From positions 3,968,001-4,032,000 of the forward strand of contig NZ_CP087184.1 of assembly GCF_024749045.1 (NCBI RefSeq): DNA of 64,000 bases. Reading direction: 5' to 3'. A program made the position numbers and the translations under genes. Below are positions 1 to 10,352 of the stretch, piece by piece (the stretch's first letter is position 1; the number at the start of each line of letters is the position of its first letter). The stretch comes from Pseudomonas sp. B21-028 (GTDB taxonomy: Bacteria > Pseudomonadota > Gammaproteobacteria > Pseudomonadales > Pseudomonadaceae). The notes below the pieces were generated by a model that worked only from the letters and a program-made list of their open reading frames with translations, was not told the origin of the DNA and did no database searches.

Positions 1-775
1 CGCTTACAGAGTTATTATTAGAGTCGTAAAACTCGGACTGTTGATCGCCAGGCAATGTTGAGTTCAACTTCGCCATTATGCCTAGAACGAGATTATTTAG
101 GTATCTGGTTTTTCCGACCCCATTCACACCAATGAGACAGTGTATTCTATCTGGTATAGAATCTATCTCGTGATATGGAAATCCTATAGTATGCTTGTTT
201 TGAAAGCCTTGGAGCTTCGTTGAGAAGCTGAATGGAATTTTTGCTTCTTCTTGTGGCTGTCTACGAAATGCTGATTTATAACCAAAACGAAAAGCTTTGT
301 ATGGTCCTAAGTCTCTAAGCACCGCTACGCAAAAGTGCGGCGTTTCAAGAATTTTCTCATATGTGCTAGCGCTGATAATACCAGCACGTGCTATAGCATT
401 GATTTCTTGGATAGCTATGAGGAGGCTTTCAAAATCCTCTCTTGTCATTTTTGAGGCAAGATCGTTATAGCTCTTTTGAATTGCCAATACCAAGACATAA
501 CTGGGAAATATTTTGTTTTGTTCTTTCCATTTCGTTTTATCAGCGTTTGCGTCCCTAAGATATTTTATCCACTCGATTACTGAGGGTTGAGGGGTATCCT
601 CCACGAATGGTAATAGCCTTGCAGGAAAATCTGTATGAACTCCGTTAATTAGGATTCTGATATTCACACGCAACGTATAGCCGAAATCGTTCCACCCCGA
701 TCCAGTCGAGTATATTAAGACTTTTTTTGAGTCATCGAGCAGCGTTGCTTCGTGGTGATAAAAAACTTTCCACAT
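1..775 (-). CDS. AAA/ABC-type ATPase, C-terminus beyond window
   Basis: I translated this leftward frame by hand. It is open from an ATG at 775 to the window edge, about 258 residues. The first ~210 residues are a non-ATPase N-terminal part (starts MWKVFYHHEATLLDDSK) that I do not recognise. A Walker A motif GVNGVGKT follows at about residues 216–223, preceded by CLI as in Rad50/SMC-like and AAA_15/AAA_21 ATPases. The signature, Walker B and any nuclease part would lie outside the window. An AAGGA ribosome-binding site sits about 9 bases before the ATG. Its low G+C and place beside a Hachiman-like pair suggest a defence-island ATPase, but the system cannot be named from this fragment. Confidence 0.75.
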   Translation of the reverse strand, partial: MWKVFYHHEATLLDDSKKVLIYSTGSGWNDFGYTLRVNIRILINGVHTDFPARLLPFVEDTPQPSVIEWIKYLRDANADKTKWKEQNKIFPSYVLVLAIQKSYNDLASKMTREDFESLLIAIQEINAIARAGIISASTYEKILETPHFCVAVLRDLGPYKAFRFGYKSAFRRQPQEEAKIPFSFSTKLQGFQNKHTIGFPYHEIDSIPDRIHCLIGVNGVGKTRYLNNLVLGIMAKLNSTLPGDQQSEFYDSNNNSVS

Positions 776-1483
776 TCATTTAATCCTTGAAAATAAACCT
801 TGAGCGATTCGCTACCTTAAACAGTTAGTAGCTTTTAGCTAAAACGGGTCTTAAATGCGATTATTAAGTAATTGTAATGCACACAATACCCTATTCCCAG
901 ATGCTATCAGAATGATATCTATTGGCGCTAGTGTGCATGTTGTTCGAATTCCCGCTGATCATAGCTAGCATCGCCGATGTTGACACCCGTTTACAGAGGC
1001 CGACTACTTTATATCTAGAGATCGCTGATTTCTGGGAAGGACACAGGGGCTGCGAATCCGAGAAAGTCGGGCCCGCTATGCAAGCGTTCCACTGCATTTC
1101 GTTTATGAACCTCGGCAATTTTATGAAAATCCAAAGGCCGCTGTGGGTCGAACTCTTCCATTGCTCACCGCAAGCTATGGGTCCGGGCCGTGTGAATACG
1201 CAGCAGTGCCTTTAGGGCTTCCAGAAACAGGGCGAAAATTACGCCTGTACGCAAAATCCAGCTCTGCCAATCAGCCAAACATTTACGGATTTCACATAGA
1301 AACGCTCTGTTCAATTCGTCGATGACGTTTTCACACAGCCTGGGTCGATTACGCCCCTCGTGACACCGAGATCGCCCCATAGCTGACGCTCGCAAAGGAC
1401 TGCATTCAGCGAGAATGCTGTAACTCGAAGGTGTCATTGACCGAGGGACTATTCAGTCACTGACGACCCGGAATCCGAACTGG
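776..1483. other. gene-poor spacer, 708 bp
   Basis: The spacer lies between the truncated ATPase and the end of the helicase gene. Several open frames of 60–97 codons exist on both strands, but none shows a recognisable motif, a good ribosome-binding site or a hydrophobic/charged pattern I would trust. I see no tRNA, terminator stem with U-run or insertion-sequence end. Confidence 0.5.
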
Positions 1484-4400
1484 TTAGCTAACTTTGATCT
1501 CTGAGAATACTGTTGGCAATTGTGATAAAGCTTGAGCAAGAGTTTCTGGGTTACTCTTGAGGATTTTGTAATCGATGATATTTGTTCCAGTCATAATTTT
1601 TTGCAGGCTATTTGCAACGAACTTGGATACCTCCCTATCCGCATAGCCTTGGCCGTACAACCAGATGTGGAACTCATCTGAAAGACCAAGCTTGAGCTGA
1701 TTTTGAAGCGTTCGTGCATTGGCTAAGACCGCATTATTGAGAGATCTGCCCTCTATTATATCTGCGAGGCTACCTATTATTAGCATTCCATCATAAGAAA
1801 GTGCTGAGCAGAAGTCCACAATATGCTCTTGAGTAATCCGATAAAGTCTTGATTTAGCCTGGACTTTAGTCCCATTATTTTTTGCATACGTAAAAATGGC
1901 ATGATAGCTTTCCCCCTTGCACCACAATTTTGCGATTTCTCCACTCTTGTCATTGGGGCGGATATTGCAAACTATCTTTGCGTTGGAAAACTTGTCTATT
2001 AACGGCCAGCAAACATCAAGTAACTCTAGTGGTGAATCACAAAACTCCAGTTCCCATAGGTTATCATCAATCCACTGCTCGATAAAAACTAGCTGATCCA
2101 GGCCGAGTAGGGTTCTTCCATAATACGAGAACTTTTCTGGCGGTAGAGATTGAAGTCGCATATGAATAATTGAAAAAATCTCCAATAACCGTGCCCTTTC
2201 GCTACCTTCCGCCAAATAATAAGCTAGAGTATCTTCAGCCAAGCTTAAAAAAGCTTCGAGCTGGAGTAACGAGCTGTTATCTTTTAACAATGAGAGAAAG
2301 TAGCTCTCAATCGCATTAAGCGTTTGCTCCTTATAGTCCATTTCCGCCAGAAGATCGGTAACATCAATATTGTTATTTGCCCCCCATTGTACCCATTGAG
2401 ATCGGCGAGCAGCAGGTCGTTGAATGAAATTCAAGAGGTCATCAGTTGCGTGCTCAAATCTAAACGGAGCTATAATTTCACTCAGGCTACTTATGCAGGC
2501 TTCCGAATTATTGAAATCCAATAATTTCAGAGTTCTAATCCACCTAGGCCGACCCTGCCACGAATGGCGCTTATCATAAATCTTAGGGTCGGTGAAAATT
2601 ATACTTCCTTCTGTGTGATAACCAGACCGCCCGGCTCTCCCGATCAGATTTTGAAATTCTCTCGTAGAAATCCTGCGCCCTGCTTGCATGGTGCTTGATA
2701 CAAGCAAATACTTAATTGGAAGGTTCACCCCTTGCGCCAGAGTAGACGTGCAGACCACTAAATGCGCTGCCTTTCTGTCCATTGCCCATTCGACTGAAAT
2801 TCGTAGGCCGTTTGGGACTGCTGAGCTATGAGGTAATACGCCTAGCGGGATAGCTTTAGAAAAAATATGATTTTCCGAGAAGTGTAGATTGGATAAAAAA
2901 GTGATTTTCGACAGTTCGCGACGATCCGACATATCGCTCGGTTTTGGAGTCGACAGTCCACGTTCATAAACGTCCACAATTGTTGTGCAGAGGGTAGTTA
3001 TTGACCTCTTATCACCGCAAAATATAGCGACAGGACCTTGTCGGCAGAGTTTAAGGCCTAAGTAGCAGGAGATCGTATGTGTTTTATCTTTGACGGGGAA
3101 TATTACATCACCGTTTTCTCCCTCTCTGCGGCCAAGGTTTACCTGCTGAATTATCTGCGGGACATACAATCCGCTGTCAAACTTATTATCTCTCCCTAGA
3201 TAGCTCAACTGCCCCATCCCGGTAACCCAACTGAGGAATGCGACGCTTTTAATAGAATGCAACCAATTACTACCTTGGATGTGTTCGCCTGATTCGCCAT
3301 TGAGCCACTCGCCAATGGTTTTTGCGTTAGACATCACAGCAGAAATCAAAACTTTCTGGGCATCCTTCGGAACTGAATCTTTAAGCGATGCGATAAGAAG
3401 CTCGTAGGTTACTCCACGTTTCCCACTATCAAATTGATGCCCCTCATCGAAAATTAGCAAGTTGATTTTTTCTGCCAATGCTGGTTCATGACGGAGCAAA
3501 TAAACCAGCTTCTCAGGTGTAGAGACGATTATGGTATGGTCGTATTTCCCCTTGTAGGCTTCTCCTAACAGAAACTTCAGAAACTCCTGTTCATCTTCAT
3601 CAACGTTCGTGATGTCTCGAAGCTCGTTAACGTTGACTGAATCGTGTTCGAAGGACTGTAAAAAGCCATAGGTGATTTCTCGGCATAACGCTCTAAATGG
3701 TGCTACTACAACCGCAAGCTTTGCCCTCCCGGAAAGAAATGCACTTCGAATAATAAGCTCAGCTGATTTTGTTTTCCCGGCACTGGTAGGCATCTGCATC
3801 ACAGCGGACACACCTTTCAAAACGCCTAGCTCGCCTACGAGTCTCTGACCAGGCCAAAACTCTTTCATAAAGCGGTCGTTGGAAAGAGCAGGTTTCCATT
3901 GATCCAAGCTGAGACCAGTATATTTCGGAAGGCAAACGAGTGAAGAGTTATGCATCTTCCGCTTAACCAATGCCATAATGGTATCAGCAATTAATATCTC
4001 GCGATCTGTACCATTGGAGTAGATCAAGTTTCGAAAACCGAACAGTTCCTCTTCCACATCCCACGCGTCGGCCTCCATGTTTATAAACGCTCGGTAGGCT
4101 AACGCGGTGCTTTGTATCTGATCGTTATATCGACCGGTTGGACTCAGGGTGAAATTTTTGCTTAAATCCGATCTTAAAATCCATACTAGAAACCGTTCTA
4201 ATTTGCTATCTGTTAAATGGCACGGCGAATCAGAAATGGAACGAGCCAACACTAATGAACTTCCAGGCATGTCAGCGAGGTAATATGACGCGGAGCTTAG
4301 AATCCTTAAATACTCGTCTGTCTCAGGTGTCAATCTCGCGGTGCTCATAGACTCAAAAAATTGACCAGCTAATACCAACTGCTCTTTTAGAATATCTCTG

Positions 4401-4618
4401 TAGTCGTGCCGGTCGTCATGCTCCCTAGACTCCGAAGCTGCTAACTCACCAAGAATGCCCACAGTAAATACTAAAAGTCGTTTCGGATCCTGAGGAAGGT
4501 CAATATGAAACTGTTCCTCGATACCAAACTCGTACTGCTTCGCTTTGGCGCGGGTGACGTCAAGGATAACTCGTGCTTTGACCTCAAGCCTCATCTGCTG
4601 CTCTCCGATAAAGCTCAT
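1484..4618 (-). CDS. hamB: Ski2-like superfamily 2 helicase, HamB-like (Hachiman defence)
   Basis: A 1044-residue helicase. Visible motifs are: I, PTSAGKT (277–283); II, DEGH (391–394); III, SAVM (426–429); V, STLAQGVNLP (625–634); VI, QNLIGRAGR (656–664). The Q…GRAGR motif and DExH box place it with Ski2/Hel308-type helicases. About 260 unfamiliar residues precede the helicase core and about 370 follow it. It starts inside the end of the upstream nuclease-like gene (35-base overlap), so the two are translated together. In Hachiman, HamB is the helicase that holds the HamA nuclease in check until phage-altered DNA is sensed. The pair order (small nuclease first, helicase second) fits. The protein is longer than the classic HamB proteins, so a Hachiman subtype or a close relative is possible. 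Confidence 0.72.
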   Translation of the reverse strand: MSFIGEQQMRLEVKARVILDVTRAKAKQYEFGIEEQFHIDLPQDPKRLLVFTVGILGELAASESREHDDRHDYRDILKEQLVLAGQFFESMSTARLTPETDEYLRILSSASYYLADMPGSSLVLARSISDSPCHLTDSKLERFLVWILRSDLSKNFTLSPTGRYNDQIQSTALAYRAFINMEADAWDVEEELFGFRNLIYSNGTDREILIADTIMALVKRKMHNSSLVCLPKYTGLSLDQWKPALSNDRFMKEFWPGQRLVGELGVLKGVSAVMQMPTSAGKTKSAELIIRSAFLSGRAKLAVVVAPFRALCREITYGFLQSFEHDSVNVNELRDITNVDEDEQEFLKFLLGEAYKGKYDHTIIVSTPEKLVYLLRHEPALAEKINLLIFDEGHQFDSGKRGVTYELLIASLKDSVPKDAQKVLISAVMSNAKTIGEWLNGESGEHIQGSNWLHSIKSVAFLSWVTGMGQLSYLGRDNKFDSGLYVPQIIQQVNLGRREGENGDVIFPVKDKTHTISCYLGLKLCRQGPVAIFCGDKRSITTLCTTIVDVYERGLSTPKPSDMSDRRELSKITFLSNLHFSENHIFSKAIPLGVLPHSSAVPNGLRISVEWAMDRKAAHLVVCTSTLAQGVNLPIKYLLVSSTMQAGRRISTREFQNLIGRAGRSGYHTEGSIIFTDPKIYDKRHSWQGRPRWIRTLKLLDFNNSEACISSLSEIIAPFRFEHATDDLLNFIQRPAARRSQWVQWGANNNIDVTDLLAEMDYKEQTLNAIESYFLSLLKDNSSLLQLEAFLSLAEDTLAYYLAEGSERARLLEIFSIIHMRLQSLPPEKFSYYGRTLLGLDQLVFIEQWIDDNLWELEFCDSPLELLDVCWPLIDKFSNAKIVCNIRPNDKSGEIAKLWCKGESYHAIFTYAKNNGTKVQAKSRLYRITQEHIVDFCSALSYDGMLIIGSLADIIEGRSLNNAVLANARTLQNQLKLGLSDEFHIWLYGQGYADREVSKFVANSLQKIMTGTNIIDYKILKSNPETLAQALSQLPTVFSEIKVS

Positions 4619-5609
4619 GTATTAGCGTCATCAGCTGGGTGCCACTTATAATGAGAAGCTCCAGTTTATCTGCGTTTGGATGGTTACTGGTGGCTGAATT
4701 GGTCACCACTGTTTCGTGCATTGAGGATTCTGTATAGACTGCCGCGGCGCCATACCGCCGCTTGCACGGGTGATCCGGTTCTCTTTGGAATCTATCTACG
4801 ATTTGTAGTCCATCCCAGTCCTTTCTGTCGTACAGTTTTTGCCTCATGGCATTTAACGACTCTGCAATTCGAATCTCATCTTTCACAGAATGATCGATTG
4901 CATCTTGGAGGACATTAGCCTTCGCCGACTCACTTGCTTTAGCTTTTACTTCAAAGATCAGCATTTCGTCATTATCGCTAATAACATCTGGTATTTTTTT
5001 GAAAGCAATAACGTCAGAGCCTTTGGTTGATTCGCTTGCAATCCCCTTACGATCATACCGAGTTCTAGGGATCTGATAGTTCCGTATAAACTGTAGATAG
5101 TCTGCTACCAAAATCTCCGCGAAATCACCTGCCCTTATGCTCGGCCCAGGAGCAATCGAAACATGAGGAAACTTTTCGGTGAGCAAGTATTCAGAATTTG
5201 TTTTTAAAGGATTTTTCAGGAACTGAAGCTCGTCGTCCTGACAGTAATGGTTCCTGAAATGCTTCGCCCATGCCGACATGATTTCGTGGTTCAAGGCATC
5301 ATGTTCAAGCTTGAAAGTCGGGATCGGTTTGCCACACGCAGATGTTAATGTACCGACTTGTTTGAGCCAGGCAAGATGGGTGGCCTCTAACGTCATTTCA
5401 CATCCTATGTGCATACAGACAGATTGGCGAATTGCTGTCCCTAAGACGCCCCCTGCGAGGCAGCGGTAAGCATATGAGCCCTCCCAATCATGCCTCAGGA
5501 GGTCTTTCATTGCTAGGAGCTGATCCACGCTTCGACTCACCGAATAGGACGGTTCGAAGTAGGTCGTTGGGTTATGCTGGTCAGTCTGAGATCGGCAGAC
5601 GACGACCAA
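4584..5609 (-). CDS. hamA: HamA/DUF1837-like nuclease (Hachiman defence)
   Basis: About 341 residues. The central part follows the HamA (DUF1837) pattern: R-x-GDFAEILVADYL (159–172), then KGSDV with D199, then the strand IFEVKAK with E220-x-K222, followed by a helix containing DAIDHS. This is a D…ExK nuclease arrangement. In characterised Hachiman the ExK residues of HamA degrade DNA once HamB releases it. The gene overlaps the downstream helicase by 35 bases, so co-translation is expected. The start is uncertain: 5609 is a TTG without a clear ribosome-binding site, and an in-frame ATG at 5510 would remove 33 residues. The C-terminal ~80 residues are unremarkable. Confidence 0.65.
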   Translation of the reverse strand: MVVVCRSQTDQHNPTTYFEPSYSVSRSVDQLLAMKDLLRHDWEGSYAYRCLAGGVLGTAIRQSVCMHIGCEMTLEATHLAWLKQVGTLTSACGKPIPTFKLEHDALNHEIMSAWAKHFRNHYCQDDELQFLKNPLKTNSEYLLTEKFPHVSIAPGPSIRAGDFAEILVADYLQFIRNYQIPRTRYDRKGIASESTKGSDVIAFKKIPDVISDNDEMLIFEVKAKASESAKANVLQDAIDHSVKDEIRIAESLNAMRQKLYDRKDWDGLQIVDRFQREPDHPCKRRYGAAAVYTESSMHETVVTNSATSNHPNADKLELLIISGTQLMTLIHELYRRAADEA

Positions 5610-5873
5610 GATTTGGAGGGACGAAGAGGGCGAGATCCTCTAGCTGTTAGGCAGGTTAGCGAATCTCACAGCTAATGGAGAGCATTGTCCCAATGGGGCT
5701 GACAGCCGGCATCAAACTCCTTGTGATCTCGTCCGACCGTGGCGTTGGGCTCATGCAACTGCCACCGCGGAGGACACAGGGCCGTTAAAAAAGCCCCCTC
5801 GAAACATCGCTACATGAGTGTAGGAAGTCTCAAAGACCAAACGTAAACGGTTGGAGGCATCGTCACTAATACA

Positions 5874-8800
5874 TTAAGAAACTATCCCTCCTGAGCCGGC
5901 AGGGAGACGCGGTCGAAGATCAAGCACCTTAATCAGTAACCGGAGACTGTTGCCCATTTCGCTGACAACTCTAGAAGCTTCGGATTCAAGCAGTTCTCGC
6001 AGCCCCTTAACGCCAATTAATTCGCCAGTTTCCGGATGCTCCCATCTGCGTTCGCTCGCGACAGTCACGAGAAGACAGCCGGAACGGCAGCTCTCAGCCG
6101 CCATGTATCGATTAACGAGTTGGTTTTTTATCGTGTCACGCAGTACACGACCTGACCAATTTTCGCCAAGCTTGAGTTCAACCGTGGCTTGCTGCCCCGA
6201 CTGCGCTCGCATGCGGATGTCCGTTTCCTTTTCGTCAGCAGTGACCGCTTCTTGGTCGACCGTGTAGACATGATTGGATGCGCCCCGTAACACCCTAGCA
6301 ATCTCACGGCGCATCACTTTTTCCTCACGGATCAAAACCCAAGCATCGCGTGGCGTGACATCCTGAAGCATCAAATCATCGAGATCCTCGAACCGGTCGA
6401 CAAGTACGGCGAACATGTCGTCGCTGGTGGTCGGTGGTGCCTCACCGTATCTATTGAGAATCGCCACCTCTGACTCGTTGAGCACCGCACCATCAACTTC
6501 TTCAGCCGATTTTTCGCGAGCAAGGAGCGCGAGACGATCACGAAAATGGGCAAATAATGGATCTTCAAGCATCTCCAGTTTGACCCTCCATGCCTCATCA
6601 CCTTGAATATCGAGAATTGCAGTGAGGAGCGCATTTCGTGCGTTTTGCGCCTCGTCTCTAGGACCAGGTGAATAGGTCCCCACATGAGTAATGTCGTCGC
6701 AAGGACGAACATACTGATATGCAAGTCGGAGGAGCCTGAGGAGCAACTGGGGGGTGAAGCCAGATGTCCGTAAATCGACCCGCAGGGTAGAGAAGCGGTC
6801 TCCAAACAAGGTACTGAAAGCGTTGATAGCGAAACCAGTTGGCATGGGCTCAAGCGGAGCCAGCAATAGCTCCAACGCTTCCACCCCAGCCACGGGATCA
6901 AGACGCATCAATGTAGTGAGCCAAACCTGGGTAAATGGCCCGTTGTCGGAAACGGTCAGTTGATTCACAGCCAATGTGCGAATCCTGTTATGCACTGCTT
7001 CTCCGCCGTGCAGGAGGAGAATTTTTAATACTCGCTCAAGTCGACCTAGCGCGGCTTCCACGTCTTCGGTATGACAAGGATTGTCGACATAAGCATCAAG
7101 CCAAGTGATCAAACGAGGCACGAACAATTGCGCGACAACATCCGAAGCATAGCCCACGTCCTGAAGTAGCATGACGAACGAATTCGTCTTAGCGACTTCA
7201 TTGAGTTCAGCAGACAAGTCGGGACCAAGTGTCTCTTCGACCGCAGCGGGAAACTCCCGCGCGAGGGACTCAAACCATGCTGGAAAACCGCTGCACTCAA
7301 TTCGCGCGTAGCGTGTGGCTAATTTAGCCTCATCGACGGAAAGTTTTCGCACCCAATCAGGGTCTTCAGCTTCGGCGGCTATCGCAGCCAATCCGAGCTG
7401 CCATTTAATAAGAAATGTACCTTTCTTGTCCGCAGGTCTCTCGTAACGAAGTGTCGGATGATCCCCGCGCCACATAGAGCGCATGCTGTCACGCAGTCGT
7501 TCGGCGGTCTCTTTACCAAAGTGGTCCTCGATAAAACGACGATCCCAACCGGAGGCACGGCTTTTGTTTCCGGAACGTTGCATTGCCTGCCACAAATTCC
7601 AAGCAGTATTGCCTTCGCGTTCGGGTTTGAAGGCGTCCTCAGGACGTTCGGCAACCTCACACCAGAATGCCACCCAAGCTGCATGCTGCGCTGCTTGACG
7701 CTCTTCCGCGGCTTTGCGTTGCAGATCTCTGCGTGCCTCTATCGCGACCATCTTCGGATCGATCTCCGCCGGAGCGAGAAACAGGTCGATCATGGCGATC
7801 AGCACAGGCTCATCGGCAACATACTGCTTCAGTCCTTCGATATGATTTCGAGAATCGCCGGCACCATCCCACATGCCACGCATTGAGGCATGGAGCATCA
7901 TTGCGCGCTCAGGCAACGGGCGATTACAGTCAGCCAAAACGCGGCGAACCCAAGCTGCATCTTGTTCGTAATTTAAATGGAGGGGACCGTTGAATGAAGC
8001 ATGAAAAAAACGCTCCCAGGAGTCCGCTCTCGGGTGCAAGCTTTCATTGAACTTATCGTCAGCCCAGAAAATCGCCTCGCGCTGCATTGCGCCCAATTCC
8101 GCAAGCGCTTTTCGTAGGCTCTCCATTGGCTCGTCGTGGCTATGATCATTAGGCTGGAGACGCAACGCAATCGTCGAAGAGCGGAGAACTTCTAACCGAA
8201 AATCGTCCCCGCGAATAAGCTTTAAGCAAACCGCAGCAAGCATCGATATCAAATGTGAACGCTTACTGACGAGATGCGGCCACTCACTCACCCAAGCCAA
8301 CTCCTCTGTGACCAGGTCGGTCAAACCTTCGCGCAACGTCTCCAAAAAACCTGGAGGGAACTCAAGTTCTGCAATGCTGTACGGTAGCGACCACTCTTGC
8401 TCAAAATCCGTACTTGATGACTCTGAAAGGCCCCTCAAGATTCCACAGAGTCGATCAGGCGTAAAAAACAGAGGGAGCAATCGAACGACCGCTCCACGAA
8501 CCACGGAATCAGGCCAGGGGGCTTGCGCCTCCACCATCGACTGTGTGAGTAACTCGACCCGAGAGTCGCCAAGACGAGCAAGTGCCGTAATCGAATCTAG
8601 ACGCTCCCCCTCCCTAGCTGATTCATCGAGTGCGACTGAATAAGCAATATCTGCACACGCTGGCATTGGCCCTGCGCCAATTAGATCGAGCAATAGCTCA
8701 CGGACTTCCTGATTCTCAATGCCCTCCCCCCACAGCTGTAAAACTTGTTCCTCCAAGTCAGGTGTAGCAAAACGATGGATCTGTACCTGCGGAGCTTGCA

Positions 8801-10217
8801 GCCCACGCCATCCTCCAGATCCGTAATGCCTCACATAGGCTCGCAATGCGTCCTGGCGCTGAGAAAGCGTGAGCGATTCTGGGTCAGCGTGGTCCAGTAG
8901 GACGTTGGGCTCGCGATCACGAACTTCGGAAAAAATAGTAGGCTGTGATGCAGCTAGCCATGCGGCGACCGGGCGCATAGTCGGCCGAATGACCTTATCG
9001 TTTTGTTGAGTCTCAGCGAAGAGCAGTCGCTTCACCGCCTTGATCGGCATGCCCTGGCTCAATCGATGGTCAAGATACTGTGCCGCAAGAAATTCAAGTA
9101 CCGAGCGGTGATGGAATCGGACTCGCCCGTAACTCGCAAATCCGAACAAAGCACGCTCCAGCAATGTCTCTCGTTCCTGCGGTGTCCAATCATGTAGCAG
9201 CACTTCGGGATCTAGCGCTCCACCAGGCTCACCGCCACGATCTGCTTCCACACTGAGGCGTATAGTCAACTTCCGGGTGAGCAGCGCAGCGAGCGCAAGC
9301 CGGCTTGCGCCCTCTAATGCTTTGTCGGGTGAGAGTTGTGCGGGCTCACCACGATCAGAACGCGGCTTGAGCTTGACGCGGATATTGTGCTCCACCTGCT
9401 CTCGATGGGTGCGAATGCGGCGGTGCTCGCGCCAATCAGAGCAAAGCTCGACAAGGTCTTGCGGTCGCCGCGCAAAATCTTCAGCGTTCCGCTTCCGTAT
9501 ATCCGCAAGTAAGGCATCAGCATCGTCGACACCCTCAATGACCGCCATGTCTCTAATCTGCCGGTCGGACAACGGCATTAACGCGACGTTACGCCATACC
9601 GGAGGTACGTCCTCCTTCTTCGCGGAATCACGCCGCACACGCCCTGTCGCGATGTCTGCAAAATCATCCCTGCTTGGTGCCAGTTCAATCTGAACCGGCA
9701 CTGGTAAATGGCGCTGGATCAGTGTCTGATCTACAGCGATTGGACGGGTTGTTATTACGATGCGCACCCTTCCGAGCTGACTGCCAATGGCCTTACCCAA
9801 ACGCTTCAGAGCCCCCTCAAAAGAACCGAGGGTCAGCTTTAACTCATCAACCGAGTCTAGAAAAAACGTGGCGATTTCGGATTGAGAAGCCAGCCAAGCC
9901 TCAAACCGCTCCTCTTCTTCTCGTGACAATAGGTCCAGTAGGTTGGTTGTTGCGAGCTGCGATAGCTCCAGAAAAAACGCAGGCTCGCCTTGGTCCCACA
10001 ATGCTTGCTGCTGTGTTTGACACTCATAAGTTTTTCCGGCGCCGGCTTCCGAAACGATCAGAATACGCTGCGACTCAAGCAGCGCTTCCCAGCCAACATC
10101 TTTTGCCCAACCCAATCGCGACAGCAGTGATGCCTGGTCAATGTCCGCGATCTCTTCCTGAGATAAATTGCGGAAGGTACGCTGAATACGTTGGTTGGTT
10201 TTTTGTAGTGATTGCAT
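5874..10217 (-). CDS. NACHT-type STAND NTPase with C-terminal PD-(D/E)xK-like nuclease domain
   Basis: A 1447-residue protein. An NTPase domain lies almost at the N-terminus, with Walker A EAGAGKT (57–63) and Walker B FFLDSVDEL (118–126). The second acidic pair after a small residue is typical of NACHT domains. A very long helical middle (about 300–1250) resembles the sensor repeats of STAND proteins. Near the C-terminus, ETDIR (D1333) is followed by VELKLGENW (E1347-x-K1349) and a helix with Q, a D…ExK pattern of restriction-like nucleases. I infer a sensor–switch–nuclease design as in bacterial NLR-like antiphage proteins, but with the nuclease at the C-terminus rather than the N-terminus as in Avs proteins. 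It lies 135 bp downstream of the KAP NTPase on the same strand, probably in one operon. Confidence 0.75.
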   Translation of the reverse strand: MQSLQKTNQRIQRTFRNLSQEEIADIDQASLLSRLGWAKDVGWEALLESQRILIVSEAGAGKTYECQTQQQALWDQGEPAFFLELSQLATTNLLDLLSREEEERFEAWLASQSEIATFFLDSVDELKLTLGSFEGALKRLGKAIGSQLGRVRIVITTRPIAVDQTLIQRHLPVPVQIELAPSRDDFADIATGRVRRDSAKKEDVPPVWRNVALMPLSDRQIRDMAVIEGVDDADALLADIRKRNAEDFARRPQDLVELCSDWREHRRIRTHREQVEHNIRVKLKPRSDRGEPAQLSPDKALEGASRLALAALLTRKLTIRLSVEADRGGEPGGALDPEVLLHDWTPQERETLLERALFGFASYGRVRFHHRSVLEFLAAQYLDHRLSQGMPIKAVKRLLFAETQQNDKVIRPTMRPVAAWLAASQPTIFSEVRDREPNVLLDHADPESLTLSQRQDALRAYVRHYGSGGWRGLQAPQVQIHRFATPDLEEQVLQLWGEGIENQEVRELLLDLIGAGPMPACADIAYSVALDESAREGERLDSITALARLGDSRVELLTQSMVEAQAPWPDSVVRGAVVRLLPLFFTPDRLCGILRGLSESSSTDFEQEWSLPYSIAELEFPPGFLETLREGLTDLVTEELAWVSEWPHLVSKRSHLISMLAAVCLKLIRGDDFRLEVLRSSTIALRLQPNDHSHDEPMESLRKALAELGAMQREAIFWADDKFNESLHPRADSWERFFHASFNGPLHLNYEQDAAWVRRVLADCNRPLPERAMMLHASMRGMWDGAGDSRNHIEGLKQYVADEPVLIAMIDLFLAPAEIDPKMVAIEARRDLQRKAAEERQAAQHAAWVAFWCEVAERPEDAFKPEREGNTAWNLWQAMQRSGNKSRASGWDRRFIEDHFGKETAERLRDSMRSMWRGDHPTLRYERPADKKGTFLIKWQLGLAAIAAEAEDPDWVRKLSVDEAKLATRYARIECSGFPAWFESLAREFPAAVEETLGPDLSAELNEVAKTNSFVMLLQDVGYASDVVAQLFVPRLITWLDAYVDNPCHTEDVEAALGRLERVLKILLLHGGEAVHNRIRTLAVNQLTVSDNGPFTQVWLTTLMRLDPVAGVEALELLLAPLEPMPTGFAINAFSTLFGDRFSTLRVDLRTSGFTPQLLLRLLRLAYQYVRPCDDITHVGTYSPGPRDEAQNARNALLTAILDIQGDEAWRVKLEMLEDPLFAHFRDRLALLAREKSAEEVDGAVLNESEVAILNRYGEAPPTTSDDMFAVLVDRFEDLDDLMLQDVTPRDAWVLIREEKVMRREIARVLRGASNHVYTVDQEAVTADEKETDIRMRAQSGQQATVELKLGENWSGRVLRDTIKNQLVNRYMAAESCRSGCLLVTVASERRWEHPETGELIGVKGLRELLESEASRVVSEMGNSLRLLIKVLDLRPRLPAGSGGIVS

Positions 10218-10352
10218 CAGCGACCTATATCCATATCAGTTTTACGCATGGGTGCCAAAGCGAAGGAGGCTTGCAACGAGGAGGAGTCTATATACGGACA
10301 GTTAATCAGACCTTCGTCACGAGTCTCTCATCTCCGTTTCCGGTGAGTTCTC

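Noticed and set aside
891..1437. Small open frames of 60–97 codons on both strands left of the helicase
   Set aside because: No motifs, no good ribosome-binding sites, mutual overlaps. I could not tell them from chance frames.
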